A stretch of 64,000 bases of DNA from Chitinophaga chungangae (GTDB lineage Bacteria; Bacteroidota; Bacteroidia; Chitinophagales; Chitinophagaceae), in contig NZ_JAGHKP010000002.1 in assembly GCF_017742215.1 (NCBI RefSeq), positions 62,001-126,000 of the forward strand, in the 5' to 3' direction. A model generated the notes under the pieces. It did no database searches. It saw nothing but the letters and a program-made list of their open reading frames with translations, and was not told the DNA's origin. The translations under genes and the position numbers were made by a program. Positions within the stretch are counted from its first letter, which is position 1; the number at the start of each line of letters is the position of its first letter. This document shows, in pieces, positions 46,171 to 54,533 of the stretch.

Positions 46171-46773
46171 TTAATTTATCCCCTTCAAAAAAGCCAGGTA
46201 AGCCATGAGCGCGGGCAAGAGGTTTTTCTTCAAAAGGCCGCTCCTGATCAGCTTCAGGGCGCGTAATTTTTGTGTGCGCACGGTATTGTAGGAAATGCCC
46301 AGCGAGCCGGCGATCTCTTCGTTTTTCCGGCCTTCCAGGTAACTGAGTGTAAATACCCGGCGGCATTGCGCGGGCAGGTTCTCTATCTCGCGGTACAATT
46401 CGCCGATGATCTCGGTTTCCGCCAGCACGGGGTCGAATGCGGCACCCGCTTCGTGCTCGTGCAGGTAAACGAATGCCTGCTCTCTTTCGTTGCGGCGTTC
46501 CCGTAGTTTAAGATAATTCAGGCAGGCGTTTTTGGTGGAGATATATAAAAAAGCCTTCACCGCGGATGCGGTCGGAAAGTCGCCCCGTTTGTCCCAAAAC
46601 CGGGAAAACACGTCCTGCACAATGTCTTCCGCCTCCTGCCTGTCGGTAATGATAGACGTGGCAAAGAAACAAAGCGACCGGTAATGCTGGCCGAATATAG
46701 CCCTGAAAGCCTCCTGGTCTCCCCGGGCCACCCTCTGCAGCAGCTCCTGCTCGTTATTTAGATTCTCGGACAT
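46171..46773 (-). CDS. ECF-type RNA polymerase sigma factor
   Basis: 200 residues. Region 2: ARGDQEAFRAIFGQHYRSL, TDRQEAEDIVQDVFSRFWDK and AFLYISTKNACLNYLK. Region 4: ENLPAQCRRVFTLSYLEGRKNEEIAGSL as consecutive blocks, and ISYNTVRTQKLRALKLIRSGL. A C-terminal hydrophobic tail (LLPALMAYLAFLKGIN) is common in this Bacteroidota sigma group. It heads the second transducer cluster and is divergent from the secreted paralogue pair at 47121-48195. Confidence 0.95.
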   Translation of the reverse strand: MSENLNNEQELLQRVARGDQEAFRAIFGQHYRSLCFFATSIITDRQEAEDIVQDVFSRFWDKRGDFPTASAVKAFLYISTKNACLNYLKLRERRNEREQAFVYLHEHEAGAAFDPVLAETEIIGELYREIENLPAQCRRVFTLSYLEGRKNEEIAGSLGISYNTVRTQKLRALKLIRSGLLKKNLLPALMAYLAFLKGIN

Positions 46774-47120
46774 TCCACGGAATAACAGCCTCGCCTGTGT
46801 TTTAAGTTCATTTGAAGCCCTAAAAATACCAAAAATCGTCCGTTTTCGGGATAAAGTGTCCGCTTTTGAAAATCATCGTTTTTCCACAACCGGTCGTCCC
46901 TGTTCACCTTCGCCACCCTTCCCGGGGCGCATAACATCAAACCGCCTTCAAACCCGCCAGGAATGCCGGTGTCCGCATAAATCCCAATTCCGGACAACCC
47001 TCTTTTCAGCCTCCCATTAATACCTATTCGCTTGCCGTCCGTCTTTCACGGAAGTAATTTTACGTCATCGAACAACACAAAAACAAAACCACATTCCGAA
47101 TCCTTAAAAACATTATAATC
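46774..47120. other. Divergent intergenic region upstream of the sigma gene and the secreted paralogues
   Basis: 347 bp without a gene. The right end holds a plus-strand promoter candidate (47032-47062). The rest is AT/CG mixed and shows no hairpin, repeat or open reading frame that I can support. No minus-strand sigma promoter was recognised. Confidence 0.6.
47032..47062 (+). promoter_or_regulatory. Promoter of Bacteroidota type, TTG-N20-TAATTTTA
   Basis: TTG at 47032-47034, then 20 nt, then TAATTTTA at 47055-47062, one base off TAnnTTTG. It is followed 58 nt later by the ATG at 47121. The same design, including the following C, is seen before the paralogue (47678-47708). Confidence 0.6.
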
Positions 47121-47555
47121 ATGAAAAAGCTCCTCCTCCTCGCCGCCATCGTTCTCACCGCCGCCGCATCTTTCGGCAGGGACGTTCACAACCGCAAAGT
47201 GCAGTTTGCTTTCGATCGCGCCTTCGCAGGGGCGAACAACGTTAGCTGGTACGAACTGAGCGATAACTATATGGCCAAGTTCACGCTCAATTCCCGCAAG
47301 ATCACCGCACACTTCGACCGCGCCGGCAACCTGCTCGCCACTTCCCGCATCATCTCCGACGCAGAGCTGCCCACACAGGTGATCAACAAGCTCATCCGCA
47401 AATACCCGAACCAGAAGATCCACACCATCGTGGAATACGCGGTGGAAGGCAGTACTTATTACGCCCTCACGATCGAAAGCGGCACGCACTGGACCACCCT
47501 GCGCGCAGACAGCTTCGGCGAGATCACCATGCTCACGAAATTAACGAAAGCATAA
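47121..47555 (+). CDS. Small secreted protein, first of two paralogues (PepSY-like fold suspected)
   Basis: 144 residues. Signal peptide MKKLLLLAAIVLTAAASFG, then the mature protein RDVHNRKVQFAFDRAFAGAN. Alternating strands (WYELSDNYMAKFTLNSRKI, YYALTIESGTHWTTL) and ELPTQVINKLIRKYPNQKIH, in which LPxxV precedes a helix and YP, resemble the PepSY-like/BLIP-type small secreted fold. Function is unknown. It shares well over half its aligned residues with the gene at 47764-48195, so the two arose by tandem duplication. It has its own promoter and terminator. Confidence 0.85.
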   Translation: MKKLLLLAAIVLTAAASFGRDVHNRKVQFAFDRAFAGANNVSWYELSDNYMAKFTLNSRKITAHFDRAGNLLATSRIISDAELPTQVINKLIRKYPNQKIHTIVEYAVEGSTYYALTIESGTHWTTLRADSFGEITMLTKLTKA

Positions 47556-47586
47556 TCTCCATTGCCTCCGCCGGCAAAATCACCAA

Positions 47587-47616
47587 CGTGCGCCCGATCG
47601 GGTGCACGTTTTTTTA
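47587..47616 (+). terminator. Rho-independent terminator
   Basis: cgtgcgcccga and tcgggtgcacg pair (one G-T wobble) with almost no loop, then seven T. It is 31 nt after the stop at 47555, so it ends the first paralogue's transcript. Confidence 0.8.
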
Positions 47617-47677
47617 TGTCCTGCGCACATTTTCAGAATAACGGTATCCTATACACGTTATCTAGTGCCATTTTTTC

Positions 47678-47708
47678 TTGCAGTTACGGCTTCGGGGAAG
47701 TACATTTA
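47678..47708 (+). promoter_or_regulatory. Promoter of Bacteroidota type, TTG-N20-TACATTTA
   Basis: TTG at 47678-47680, 20 nt, then TACATTTA at 47701-47708, and an ATG 55 nt further on. Element spacing and the -7 box layout match the promoter of the upstream paralogue, so each copy has its own. Confidence 0.65.
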
Positions 47709-47763
47709 CGGGTCTATCCCAAAAGATCAAGACAACTTTTATTATCCCTAAACACTATCAGAC

Positions 47764-48195
47764 ATGAGAATGCTCGCCCTTCTTGCGGCTATGTTCCTTA
47801 CTGCCACCGCTTTCGGCAGGGACGTTAACAACCGGAAAGTACAGATCGCTTTTGAACGCGCCTTCGCCGGGGCGGACAATGTTACCTGGTTCGAAGTGAA
47901 AGATCACTACATGGCGAAGTTCACGCTCAATGCCCGAAAGATCACCGCGCATTTCGACAGATCGGGCACCTTGATCGCCCTGTCCCGCATGATCGACGGC
48001 AACGAATTGCCCACGCAGGTAATGACCCGGCTCGTCCGCAAATACCAGCACCAGCGCATCCACTGCGTGATGGAATACGTGGTGGACGGCCGTACGAATT
48101 ACGCGATCACGCTGGAAGGCGATACCCACTGGACGGTGCTTCATTCCAATCCCACCGGCGAGTTCAGGCAGCTGCAGAAATTGCAGAAATCATAA
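47764..48195 (+). CDS. Small secreted protein, second of two paralogues (PepSY-like fold suspected)
   Basis: 143 residues. Signal peptide MRMLALLAAMFLTATAFG, then RDVNNRKVQIAFERAFAGAD. It aligns end to end with the upstream copy: YMAKFTLNARKITAHFDRSG, ELPTQVMTRLVRKYQHQRIH and THWTVLHSNPTGEF, with the same block order and a nearly identical central KITAHFDR segment. The copies differ mainly in the mid-loop and C-terminus. No function is known. It has its own promoter upstream and a strong terminator downstream. Confidence 0.85.
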   Translation: MRMLALLAAMFLTATAFGRDVNNRKVQIAFERAFAGADNVTWFEVKDHYMAKFTLNARKITAHFDRSGTLIALSRMIDGNELPTQVMTRLVRKYQHQRIHCVMEYVVDGRTNYAITLEGDTHWTVLHSNPTGEFRQLQKLQKS

Positions 48196-48223
48196 CGCCT
48201 TCGCAGGGAAAATTTTTAACACA

Positions 48224-48260
48224 AACGGGGCTGTACACCGACTGTACGGCCCCGTTTTTT
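48224..48260 (+). terminator. Rho-independent terminator
   Basis: acggggctgtaca pairs with tgtacggccccgt (one T-G wobble) around a short loop, then six T. It follows the paralogue stop at 48195 by 28 nt. Confidence 0.88.
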
Positions 48261-48274
48261 ATGTAACTTTAAAA

Positions 48275-48955
48275 ATGCCCCTCAATCAATTTTCCGGCCT
48301 GCTGCTGCGCCTGCACCCGTTCCACAAAGTGCTTGCGGGACTGATCGTTTCCCTCCTGGTGTACCTGCTGGTGCGCAACGCGCATCTCAACAGCCTGGTA
48401 CTGTACATGCTGCTCTGGGAAACCTTCGGCCTTACCTACATCCTCATCACCTGGTGTTTCTTTTTTACCCGCCCGGTGGAAGAGATACGAAAAGTAGCGC
48501 GGATAGACGATGGCGGGCGGACCTTCGTATACGGTTTTATTCTCGTGGCCTCCTTTGCCAGCATGGTAACGGTGCTGCTGCTGATCCTGTCCAAAGAAGC
48601 GGGAGACACGTCCATGGCTGTTTACCTGCCGGTGGCCATCGGCGGCATCCTCATATCGTGGTGGCTAATTCATACCACGCTTTCCATCCATTACGCCAAT
48701 CTTTATTACGACGATGACGAGACCGACCGGACCAAATACGCCGGGGGATTGAGTTTCCCGCACACGAAAACGCCGGATTACCTCGATTTCGCTTATTTCG
48801 CTTTTGTTATCGGCATGACCTTCCAGGTGTCTGACGTGCAGATCTCCTCACGCAAAGTTCGCCGGGTAGCGTTGGTGCACGGATTGCTTTCGTTTTTCCT
48901 CAATACGTTCGCCGTGGCGCTTACCGTCAATCTCATCGCCGGCATCCGCGGATAA
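48275..48955 (+). CDS. DUF1345 integral membrane protein
   Basis: 226 residues with about five or six membrane helices: HKVLAGLIVSLLVYLLVR, LVLYMLLWETFGLTYILITW, FVYGFILVASFASMVTVLLL, VYLPVAIGGILISWWLIHTT and VHGLLSFFLNTFAVALTVNL. The DUF1345 signature is visible in WLIHTTLSIHYANLYY, and the later PDYLDFAYFAFVIGMTFQVSDVQ block carries the conserved pattern. Function unknown; an inner-membrane protein. It has a small upstream gap after the terminator at 48224-48260 and is convergent to the aminopeptidase gene. Confidence 0.9.
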   Translation: MPLNQFSGLLLRLHPFHKVLAGLIVSLLVYLLVRNAHLNSLVLYMLLWETFGLTYILITWCFFFTRPVEEIRKVARIDDGGRTFVYGFILVASFASMVTVLLLILSKEAGDTSMAVYLPVAIGGILISWWLIHTTLSIHYANLYYDDDETDRTKYAGGLSFPHTKTPDYLDFAYFAFVIGMTFQVSDVQISSRKVRRVALVHGLLSFFLNTFAVALTVNLIAGIRG

Positions 48956-48956
48956 A

Positions 48957-48989
48957 AAAAATCCCGGCCGCCAGCGGCAACCGGGATTT
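48957..48989. terminator. Bidirectional rho-independent terminator
   Basis: aaatcccgg pairs with ccgggattt (9 bp) around a 13-nt loop that can itself fold. Flanking A/T runs serve both strands; the minus-strand T-run is the stronger. It lies between the convergent DUF1345 and aminopeptidase genes. Confidence 0.85.
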
Positions 48990-49008
48990 CCATAAAATTA
49001 TCGGCGGA

Positions 49009-50856
49009 TCATTTCACCAGCTTGTTCAGCGATTCCTGCGCCAACGGGTGATAGTTCTGTTTGTATTTGCTGTAGATGCGAACGGCCATTTCCTTGCCCT
49101 TCGGCGTTTTCATCATTTCAGCGTATAACGGCGTGAGAAATTTGCGACGGCCCACTTCGCTGAGGAATTTTTCCATCGCGGGATATGCAGGCTCGTAATC
49201 TGCCGCCACGGCCATCACGAACCACTGGTCCGCCATTTCGCTGTTGCCGGTTTCGGTGAAGCCGAAAGCCGCGTCCAGCTCTTTCATTTTTTCCTTGTCA
49301 GCGCCGGTGAGCGCACGCAGGAAATACAGCCACTCGTGCGAGCTCCAGCCGGTGGTTTGTAATGTTTTCGCAGCCGTTCCTTCTTTGAAACGTTTCACTT
49401 CGTCGCTCACTTTGGCAAACCGTTTCTGCGGCGCCCTCGGGCAATTGCCGGGGATGCCGGGGCCGTACACCCAGTCTTTGATCCGGATTGCCGACGCCAT
49501 GGCGGTATCGCCTTTGATGAGGTTCGCGTCGAGGTATTGGAGGAATTGGGCGGTGTTCATGGTTTTGAACGCGTGGCTGTCGAAATACGTGCGCAGGAAA
49601 GTATCCAGTTTTGCGCGGCCGGCGTTTTTTTCGATCAGGCGGAGGAAGTGCGCGCCTTTTTCATAAGCGATGTCCGTAAGCCCGTCGTCCGGGTTACGGT
49701 CGTGCAGGTCGAGTTTGAGCCAGGTGTCTTTGCTGTCTTTTCCCAGTTCGTCCACGGTGCCCTGCAGGTCCTGGTAGCCGAGCTCCCAGAGCATGTCCGC
49801 ATAATTTTCGCCCTGCATGGCTTCCATGATGCGGCGCTCGAAATACACGGTAAAACCTTCGTTCAGCCAGAAATCTTCCCAGGTCGCGTTCGTCACCAGG
49901 TTCCCGCTCCAGCTGTGCGCCAGCTCATGCGCAATGAGCGACACGAGCGACCGGTCTCCCGCGATGATGGTAGGCGTGGCGAACGTCAGGCGCGGGTTTT
50001 CCATGCCTCCCAGCGGGAAGCCCGGCGGCAGCACCAGCACATCGTAACGGCCCCAGCGGTAAGGACCGTAAAGCTGTGCGGCGGTAGTCACCATTTTGCC
50101 CATATCCGCCAGTTCCCATGCGGCTTTTTCGAGCATGGCCGGTTCGGTGTATACGCCGGTGATGCTGTCTATCGCCTTGAATGAAATATCGCCCACGGCC
50201 AGCGCCATCAGGTAAGCGGGCACGGGCTGCTCCATGGAAAAATGATAAATGCCGCTGTCGTTGCGCTGCTGCACGTTCTCCGCGCTCATCAGCGCCATCA
50301 GGCCGGCGGGCACTTTTACGGTGGCGGTGTAAGGGAAACGGATGCCGGGGCCGTCCGGACAAGGGATCCATGTGCGGGCATAAATGGATTCGGATTGCGT
50401 ATACAGGAAAGGCTGTTTTTTGCCCATGGTTTGCGAAGGCTCCAGCCATTGCAGCGCGGTGGCTTCGGGAGAGGTTTTGTACCAGATCTGCACCAGTTCG
50501 GCGGACTGGTCCACGGGGATGTTCAGCCTGCTGCCGAGCACGGGCAAAGCCGCGTCCAGCGAATGCTGCACTTTCCGGCCGTTTACCGAAACGCTGTCGA
50601 TGGTGAGGCCGTAAGTGTCGAGCTTCAGCAGCGGGATGTTCTGCGGATTGGCCACATGCCAGGCGGCCACGCCGCTGATCTGTTTATGTTCGAAGTCCAC
50701 GCCGATGTTGAGATCGAGTTTGCGGATGTCGATGCTGTCTGCATTCGAAAGGGTATGCTGGTCTTTCACGGGCAAGGTTTCCGCCTCCTGCTTTGGCGCG
50801 GGTTGTTGACAGGCGGCTGCAAGCAGCAGCGCTCCCGCGAGCATTGCGTATTTCAT
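49009..50856 (-). CDS. M1-family metallo-aminopeptidase lipoprotein
   Basis: 615 residues. Lipoprotein signal MKYAMLAGALLLAAAC with the anchored Cys near 16. The GAMEN-type exopeptidase motif is GGMEN (283-287). The zinc site is HELAH (310-314) with Glu333 in WLNEGF as third ligand. WSGNLV and the later C-terminal helical domain (KMKELDAAFGF, KFLSEVGRRKFLTPLY) match the leukotriene-A4-hydrolase-like branch. It cleaves N-terminal residues of peptides in the periplasm or at the outer membrane. Monocistronic and convergent to the DUF1345 gene. Confidence 0.95.
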   Translation of the reverse strand: MKYAMLAGALLLAAACQQPAPKQEAETLPVKDQHTLSNADSIDIRKLDLNIGVDFEHKQISGVAAWHVANPQNIPLLKLDTYGLTIDSVSVNGRKVQHSLDAALPVLGSRLNIPVDQSAELVQIWYKTSPEATALQWLEPSQTMGKKQPFLYTQSESIYARTWIPCPDGPGIRFPYTATVKVPAGLMALMSAENVQQRNDSGIYHFSMEQPVPAYLMALAVGDISFKAIDSITGVYTEPAMLEKAAWELADMGKMVTTAAQLYGPYRWGRYDVLVLPPGFPLGGMENPRLTFATPTIIAGDRSLVSLIAHELAHSWSGNLVTNATWEDFWLNEGFTVYFERRIMEAMQGENYADMLWELGYQDLQGTVDELGKDSKDTWLKLDLHDRNPDDGLTDIAYEKGAHFLRLIEKNAGRAKLDTFLRTYFDSHAFKTMNTAQFLQYLDANLIKGDTAMASAIRIKDWVYGPGIPGNCPRAPQKRFAKVSDEVKRFKEGTAAKTLQTTGWSSHEWLYFLRALTGADKEKMKELDAAFGFTETGNSEMADQWFVMAVAADYEPAYPAMEKFLSEVGRRKFLTPLYAEMMKTPKGKEMAVRIYSKYKQNYHPLAQESLNKLVK

Positions 50857-50932
50857 GAAACAGGTTTTGATAAAGCTCCGAAGATATCACAAAATCCGGG
50901 AGAACGCGGCGGGAGCGCCGTTGCACTTAAAC

Positions 50933-50960
50933 AGGAAGGCCGCCCGACGGCAGCCTTCCT
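50933..50960 (-). terminator. Possible terminator hairpin after the GH20 gene
   Basis: aggaaggc and gccttcct form an 8-bp stem 24 nt after the hexosaminidase stop on the minus strand. There is no clear T-run after it, so termination is uncertain. Confidence 0.35.
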
Positions 50961-50984
50961 TGAAGATATTTGTCCGCAAAATGC

Positions 50985-52559
50985 TTACCTGATCGGCTCG
51001 GGCGTGCTTTTCGGCGATTCCATGTAATAGATGCCCTGTTGTTTCAGCAAAGGCAGGTGCTGTTTGAGGCGCTGCTCGAACTGCGCGAAATCGCGCTGCT
51101 CCGGCGCCGTCCATGCCGCTTCGGCCAATGCCAGCAGTCGGGGGAAGGTCATGTAATACATGCGCTCGGTGGTTCTTACCGTTTCCGTCCAAAGGTTCGC
51201 CTGGATACCTTCTATCTGCGCCGCGCGGTTGCCGACGGGCACGGGTAAAGTGGCGAGGGAAAAATCGTACACGCGTTTGAGCGGGTTAAAACCGCCCGCC
51301 CATCTGCGGCCCACGGTATTGGAACTGTCCTGCACGAAATCGAAATAATACGGCAGTCGCGGGCAAAGCACCACGTTATAACCTTTATCCAGCGCGCCTT
51401 TCAGCTGATCGGCCTTGTCGTGGCGCCACCAGAACACGATGGTTTCCTTGGCGGGCAGCTGCGCGGCGGTCACTTCGTCCCAGCCGAGCACTTTGCTGTT
51501 CAGTTTCAGCAGCGTATCGGCCATCCGTTTGATAAAATAATGCTCCACTTCCAGCAGGCTGTTCAATCCTTTGGTCTGCATCAGCTGTTGTACGGCCGGG
51601 TCTGTCTTCCACTTTTCGGAGCCGAAGCTCACTTCGTCGCCCCCGATATGGATCATCTGCGAAGGGAACAGCACGTTCACTTCCCTGAGAATGTTCGTAA
51701 GATATTGATACGTTTCTTCCTTACCGGGATTAAACGTGAATTCCGGGTATTTGGCGGAACCGCCGCCGCTGAACTGCGGATAGGCTTTGTTGGCCGCGGT
51801 GGCGTGGCCGGGCATGTCTATCTCGGGTATCACGGTAATGTGGCGTTCTTTGGCGTAAGCTACGATCTCTTTGATCTCGTCCTGCGTATAATATTGCGCG
51901 GGAGCGGTGGAATCGCCGTGTACGCCGATGCCGCCCACGAGGGAAAGGCGCGGGTATTGTTTGATCTCCAGCCTCCAGCCCGGCTCGTCCGTAAGGTGCC
52001 AGTGGAAACGGTTGAGCTTGTAAGATGCCATTTCGTCGAGCAGTTTTTTCACGACGGCTTTGCCGAAGAACTGGCGCGATTCGTCCAGCATAAAACCTCT
52101 CCAGCCAAACAACGGCTTGTCGGCAATATTCCAGCAGGGCACCTGCGCGGCCGCCGCTTTGGGTTTGGCGGTGCGCACCAGCTGCATCAGCGACATCATG
52201 CCGTAAAAAATGCCTTCGTCGCCGGAAGCGCTGATGGTTACCTGCGTGCCGGTCATTTCCAGCGAATAGGCGGCGGGGTTATCCCCTTTCACTTTTTTCA
52301 GCAGGATGCCATAGCCGGGCGCCTTGGGCGCAATCACCAGCCTGATGCCGGCGTATTGCAGCAACTGTTGCTGCAGCATATTGGCGGACGCGAGCAGGGC
52401 GGGCTCCGAAACCGCCAGCGGCGTGTGATCGTTCAGCGGGAAAACCGCCTTTACGGGCGTGCTTTGCGAGGGAAGCGGAATAACCGGGCAGCTTTGCTGC
52501 GCCTGGGATAACAGGCTGACGCATACGAGCGCCATCACCGAAAAAAAGGACCTTATCAT
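50985..52559 (-). CDS. Beta-N-acetylhexosaminidase, GH20 family
   Basis: 524 residues. Signal peptide MIRSFFSVMALVCVSLLSQA. The GH20b-type N-terminal domain (VIPLPSQSTPVKAVF, GDEGIFYGMMSLMQLV) precedes the TIM barrel: GWRGFMLDESRQFF, LNRFHWHLTDEPGWRLEI, VIPEIDMPGHATAA and the catalytic pair Asp308-Glu309 in HIGGDEVSFG. Late blocks VLGWDEV and IVFWWR are also typical. It removes terminal GlcNAc or GalNAc from glycans by substrate-assisted catalysis outside the cytoplasm. Not adjacent to a SusC/D pair; divergent from the aminotransferase gene (72-bp gap). Confidence 0.96.
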   Translation of the reverse strand: MIRSFFSVMALVCVSLLSQAQQSCPVIPLPSQSTPVKAVFPLNDHTPLAVSEPALLASANMLQQQLLQYAGIRLVIAPKAPGYGILLKKVKGDNPAAYSLEMTGTQVTISASGDEGIFYGMMSLMQLVRTAKPKAAAAQVPCWNIADKPLFGWRGFMLDESRQFFGKAVVKKLLDEMASYKLNRFHWHLTDEPGWRLEIKQYPRLSLVGGIGVHGDSTAPAQYYTQDEIKEIVAYAKERHITVIPEIDMPGHATAANKAYPQFSGGGSAKYPEFTFNPGKEETYQYLTNILREVNVLFPSQMIHIGGDEVSFGSEKWKTDPAVQQLMQTKGLNSLLEVEHYFIKRMADTLLKLNSKVLGWDEVTAAQLPAKETIVFWWRHDKADQLKGALDKGYNVVLCPRLPYYFDFVQDSSNTVGRRWAGGFNPLKRVYDFSLATLPVPVGNRAAQIEGIQANLWTETVRTTERMYYMTFPRLLALAEAAWTAPEQRDFAQFEQRLKQHLPLLKQQGIYYMESPKSTPEPIR

Positions 52560-52631
52560 ACAGATTTCTACGTTTATGAAGTTTTAAAGATAATAATCCT
52601 CGCGGAAGGTTCATATTTCCTAACTTTCGGC

Positions 52632-53672
52632 ATGCTTAACCTGAATATGAACTACCCTTCCGTGCCCCGGGAAATGAAAGTGTTCCTCGATTTTTGCCGG
52701 CAGTTGCCCGCAGGCCAGCAATACGACCTGCTGCATCCGCCGTACCAGCCGCTCAGCCGGCCCGATCAGGAAACGCTCGGCCAATGGCTGCATTTTTCCC
52801 CGGAAGATCATCACATCACGCTTACGCCCAGCGCCAACGGCGGGCTTTCGGCGGTGCTCACCGCGCTGCGCGGAAAAATGGAGGAAATTGCCGTGGAGCC
52901 CTTTACCTTCCCGGGTTTCAGGCAAAATGCGCTGTATGAAGGTTATAGGTTGAGAGTGATCCGGTCAGATGAAGAAGGGATGTTGCCGGAAGCACTGGAA
53001 GACACGCTGAAAAAATACCCGGCCAAACTGATCTATATGCAGCCCACGGTGCACAATCCCACCTGCGCCGTGATGTCTGAAGAAAGAAGAAAAAAGATCG
53101 TAGATATCGTGCGGTCTTTTGAAGACGTGTATATCCTGGAAGACGATGCCTACCGTTTCCTTCATCCTTCCCCGCCCCCGTCGTTCCTGGCCTTGATGCC
53201 CGAACGCACCATTCATCTCTACAGCCTGTCGAAGGTGCACAATCCCATGCTGAAATCGGGTTACGCGATCCATCCGCGCAACCTGCTGCCTGACCTGATC
53301 AATATCGTGAGAATGCAAAGCAGCGGCGCATCGCTCCTGTTCGTGCGTTTCGGGCTGCATTTGATCAACAGCGGGCTGCTTACGCAGATCATGGAGGAAA
53401 AACGCGCCGTGGCGATCCGCTGCGCGGAAACATTCAAAGAAATTTTCAAAGACGTGCCCTACCGTACCTTCCCCGGCAGTTTTCATTATTGGCTTCCGTG
53501 CAAAAATCCCGGTGCTACCGTGCAAAAACTGCTTCAGGGAAACATCGATATTTCCAACGGGGAACTGTTCAGTTTAACAGAAGACAATCATTACGTGCGC
53601 GTGGCGCTCGGCACCTGTTGGGATAAAAAAGAGCTGCCCGGCGCGTTGCGGCGTATTGCGGCGGAACTGTAG
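52632..53672 (+). CDS. PLP-dependent aminotransferase class I/II (MocR catalytic-domain type)
   Basis: 346 residues; an internal start at 52647 is possible. The fold-type-I pattern is complete: TPSANGGLSAVLTAL, the QPTVHNPTCAV block, EDDAYRFL and the PLP lysine Lys201 in YSLSKVHNPMLKSGYAI. The Arg binding the substrate carboxylate is expected in the C-terminal VRVALG stretch. It looks like the catalytic half of MocR/GntR-type regulators, but no winged helix is present, so it is a free-standing enzyme. TAACTTTC just before the start (52621-52628) is close to the -7 consensus but too near for a normal leader. Convergent to the RteC gene, with 1 nt between stops. Confidence 0.92.
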   Translation: MLNLNMNYPSVPREMKVFLDFCRQLPAGQQYDLLHPPYQPLSRPDQETLGQWLHFSPEDHHITLTPSANGGLSAVLTALRGKMEEIAVEPFTFPGFRQNALYEGYRLRVIRSDEEGMLPEALEDTLKKYPAKLIYMQPTVHNPTCAVMSEERRKKIVDIVRSFEDVYILEDDAYRFLHPSPPPSFLALMPERTIHLYSLSKVHNPMLKSGYAIHPRNLLPDLINIVRMQSSGASLLFVRFGLHLINSGLLTQIMEEKRAVAIRCAETFKEIFKDVPYRTFPGSFHYWLPCKNPGATVQKLLQGNIDISNGELFSLTEDNHYVRVALGTCWDKKELPGALRRIAAEL

Positions 53673-53673
53673 C

Positions 53674-54498
53674 TCATTCCAGTTCCTCTATCCTTTTCAA
53701 TAAGCCGTCTTTTAACCGTGTGAGAAAAGACGCCGTTTCCTTTTTCCGCATCCTGATGTCGCGGAAATTGCTGTATACATTGCCGAAGTCGATCTCCAGG
53801 GAATTTTCCAGCCATTCGAATATCTGTTTCAACTCGGCCGCGCCGTCGTTGAAGCTGCCATTGACATGAAGGGCGTACACCAGTTCCACGAGATCGGTTT
53901 TTGAATGCGTCCACCGCAGGCGCGGCTTGTAGTGCAGGTTTCGCGGCAGCGCATGGATCTGTTCGAGTTTGCCGATGAGATATTTGCTGACATCTTCCAG
54001 CGCGATCAGCTCCGCCAGCCGGAAAGACGTTACGGTGCAATACCGTGTGTCCAGCACGCCATCCAGGCCGGTGGGATATTCGTTGTTGTATTGACTGCCG
54101 CGCAGGAAATACTGCGCATCTTTATCCGTTGCGCCGCCGCGGTAATAAAGGTACAGCGCGTTATGCACCTCGAAGAACATCGTAATGCGGCAAAGCTCCT
54201 GGTCGAGGAATTTTTTGTAATCGTCGCGGATACTTTTAGGCCTGTCCGCCTCTATCCTGAAAAGCTGGCTGTAATAAATTTTCCTGCTGAGCACATAGGG
54301 CTGAATATGTTTGAAAAAATATATTTCGATGGCCGTGCCTCCGAAATGCTCAGGCACCGCGTCTTTCAGCCTGGCGGCGGCCCGGTCCGCCAGCAGCGCG
54401 CCGGCTTTGTATCTTTCCAGCAGGTTGGGTATGCGCGTTTCGGTCTCCGCCAGGTCCTGTTCCAGGTTCGCCAGTATTTGCGTAAAATGACTTTTCAT
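53674..54498 (-). CDS. RteC-family protein
   Basis: 274 residues. It has the RteC block order: IEIYFFKHIQPYVLSRKIYYSQLFRI, then DYKKFLDQELCRITMFFEVHNALYLYYRGG, and the C-terminal RWTHSKTDLVELVYALHVNGSFNDG, EWLENSLEIDFGNVYSNFRDIRMRKKE and FLTRLKDGLLKRIEEL. RteC regulates excision of the CTnDOT conjugative transposon in Bacteroides, through a winged-helix C-terminal part. Chromosomal homologues in Chitinophagaceae often have no mobile element attached. No conjugation genes are here. It is last in a run of three RteC-like genes (35-nt gap to the next). Confidence 0.9.
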   Translation of the reverse strand: MKSHFTQILANLEQDLAETETRIPNLLERYKAGALLADRAAARLKDAVPEHFGGTAIEIYFFKHIQPYVLSRKIYYSQLFRIEADRPKSIRDDYKKFLDQELCRITMFFEVHNALYLYYRGGATDKDAQYFLRGSQYNNEYPTGLDGVLDTRYCTVTSFRLAELIALEDVSKYLIGKLEQIHALPRNLHYKPRLRWTHSKTDLVELVYALHVNGSFNDGAAELKQIFEWLENSLEIDFGNVYSNFRDIRMRKKETASFLTRLKDGLLKRIEELE

Positions 54499-54533
54499 GT
54501 GCAGGGTGATTTTTCCAGGATTTGAATGTTGAC

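Noticed and set aside
53674..54498. RteC as evidence of an integrated conjugative element
   Set aside because: No integrase, relaxase, tra genes or attachment-site duplication are in the window; RteC homologues also occur as ordinary chromosomal genes.
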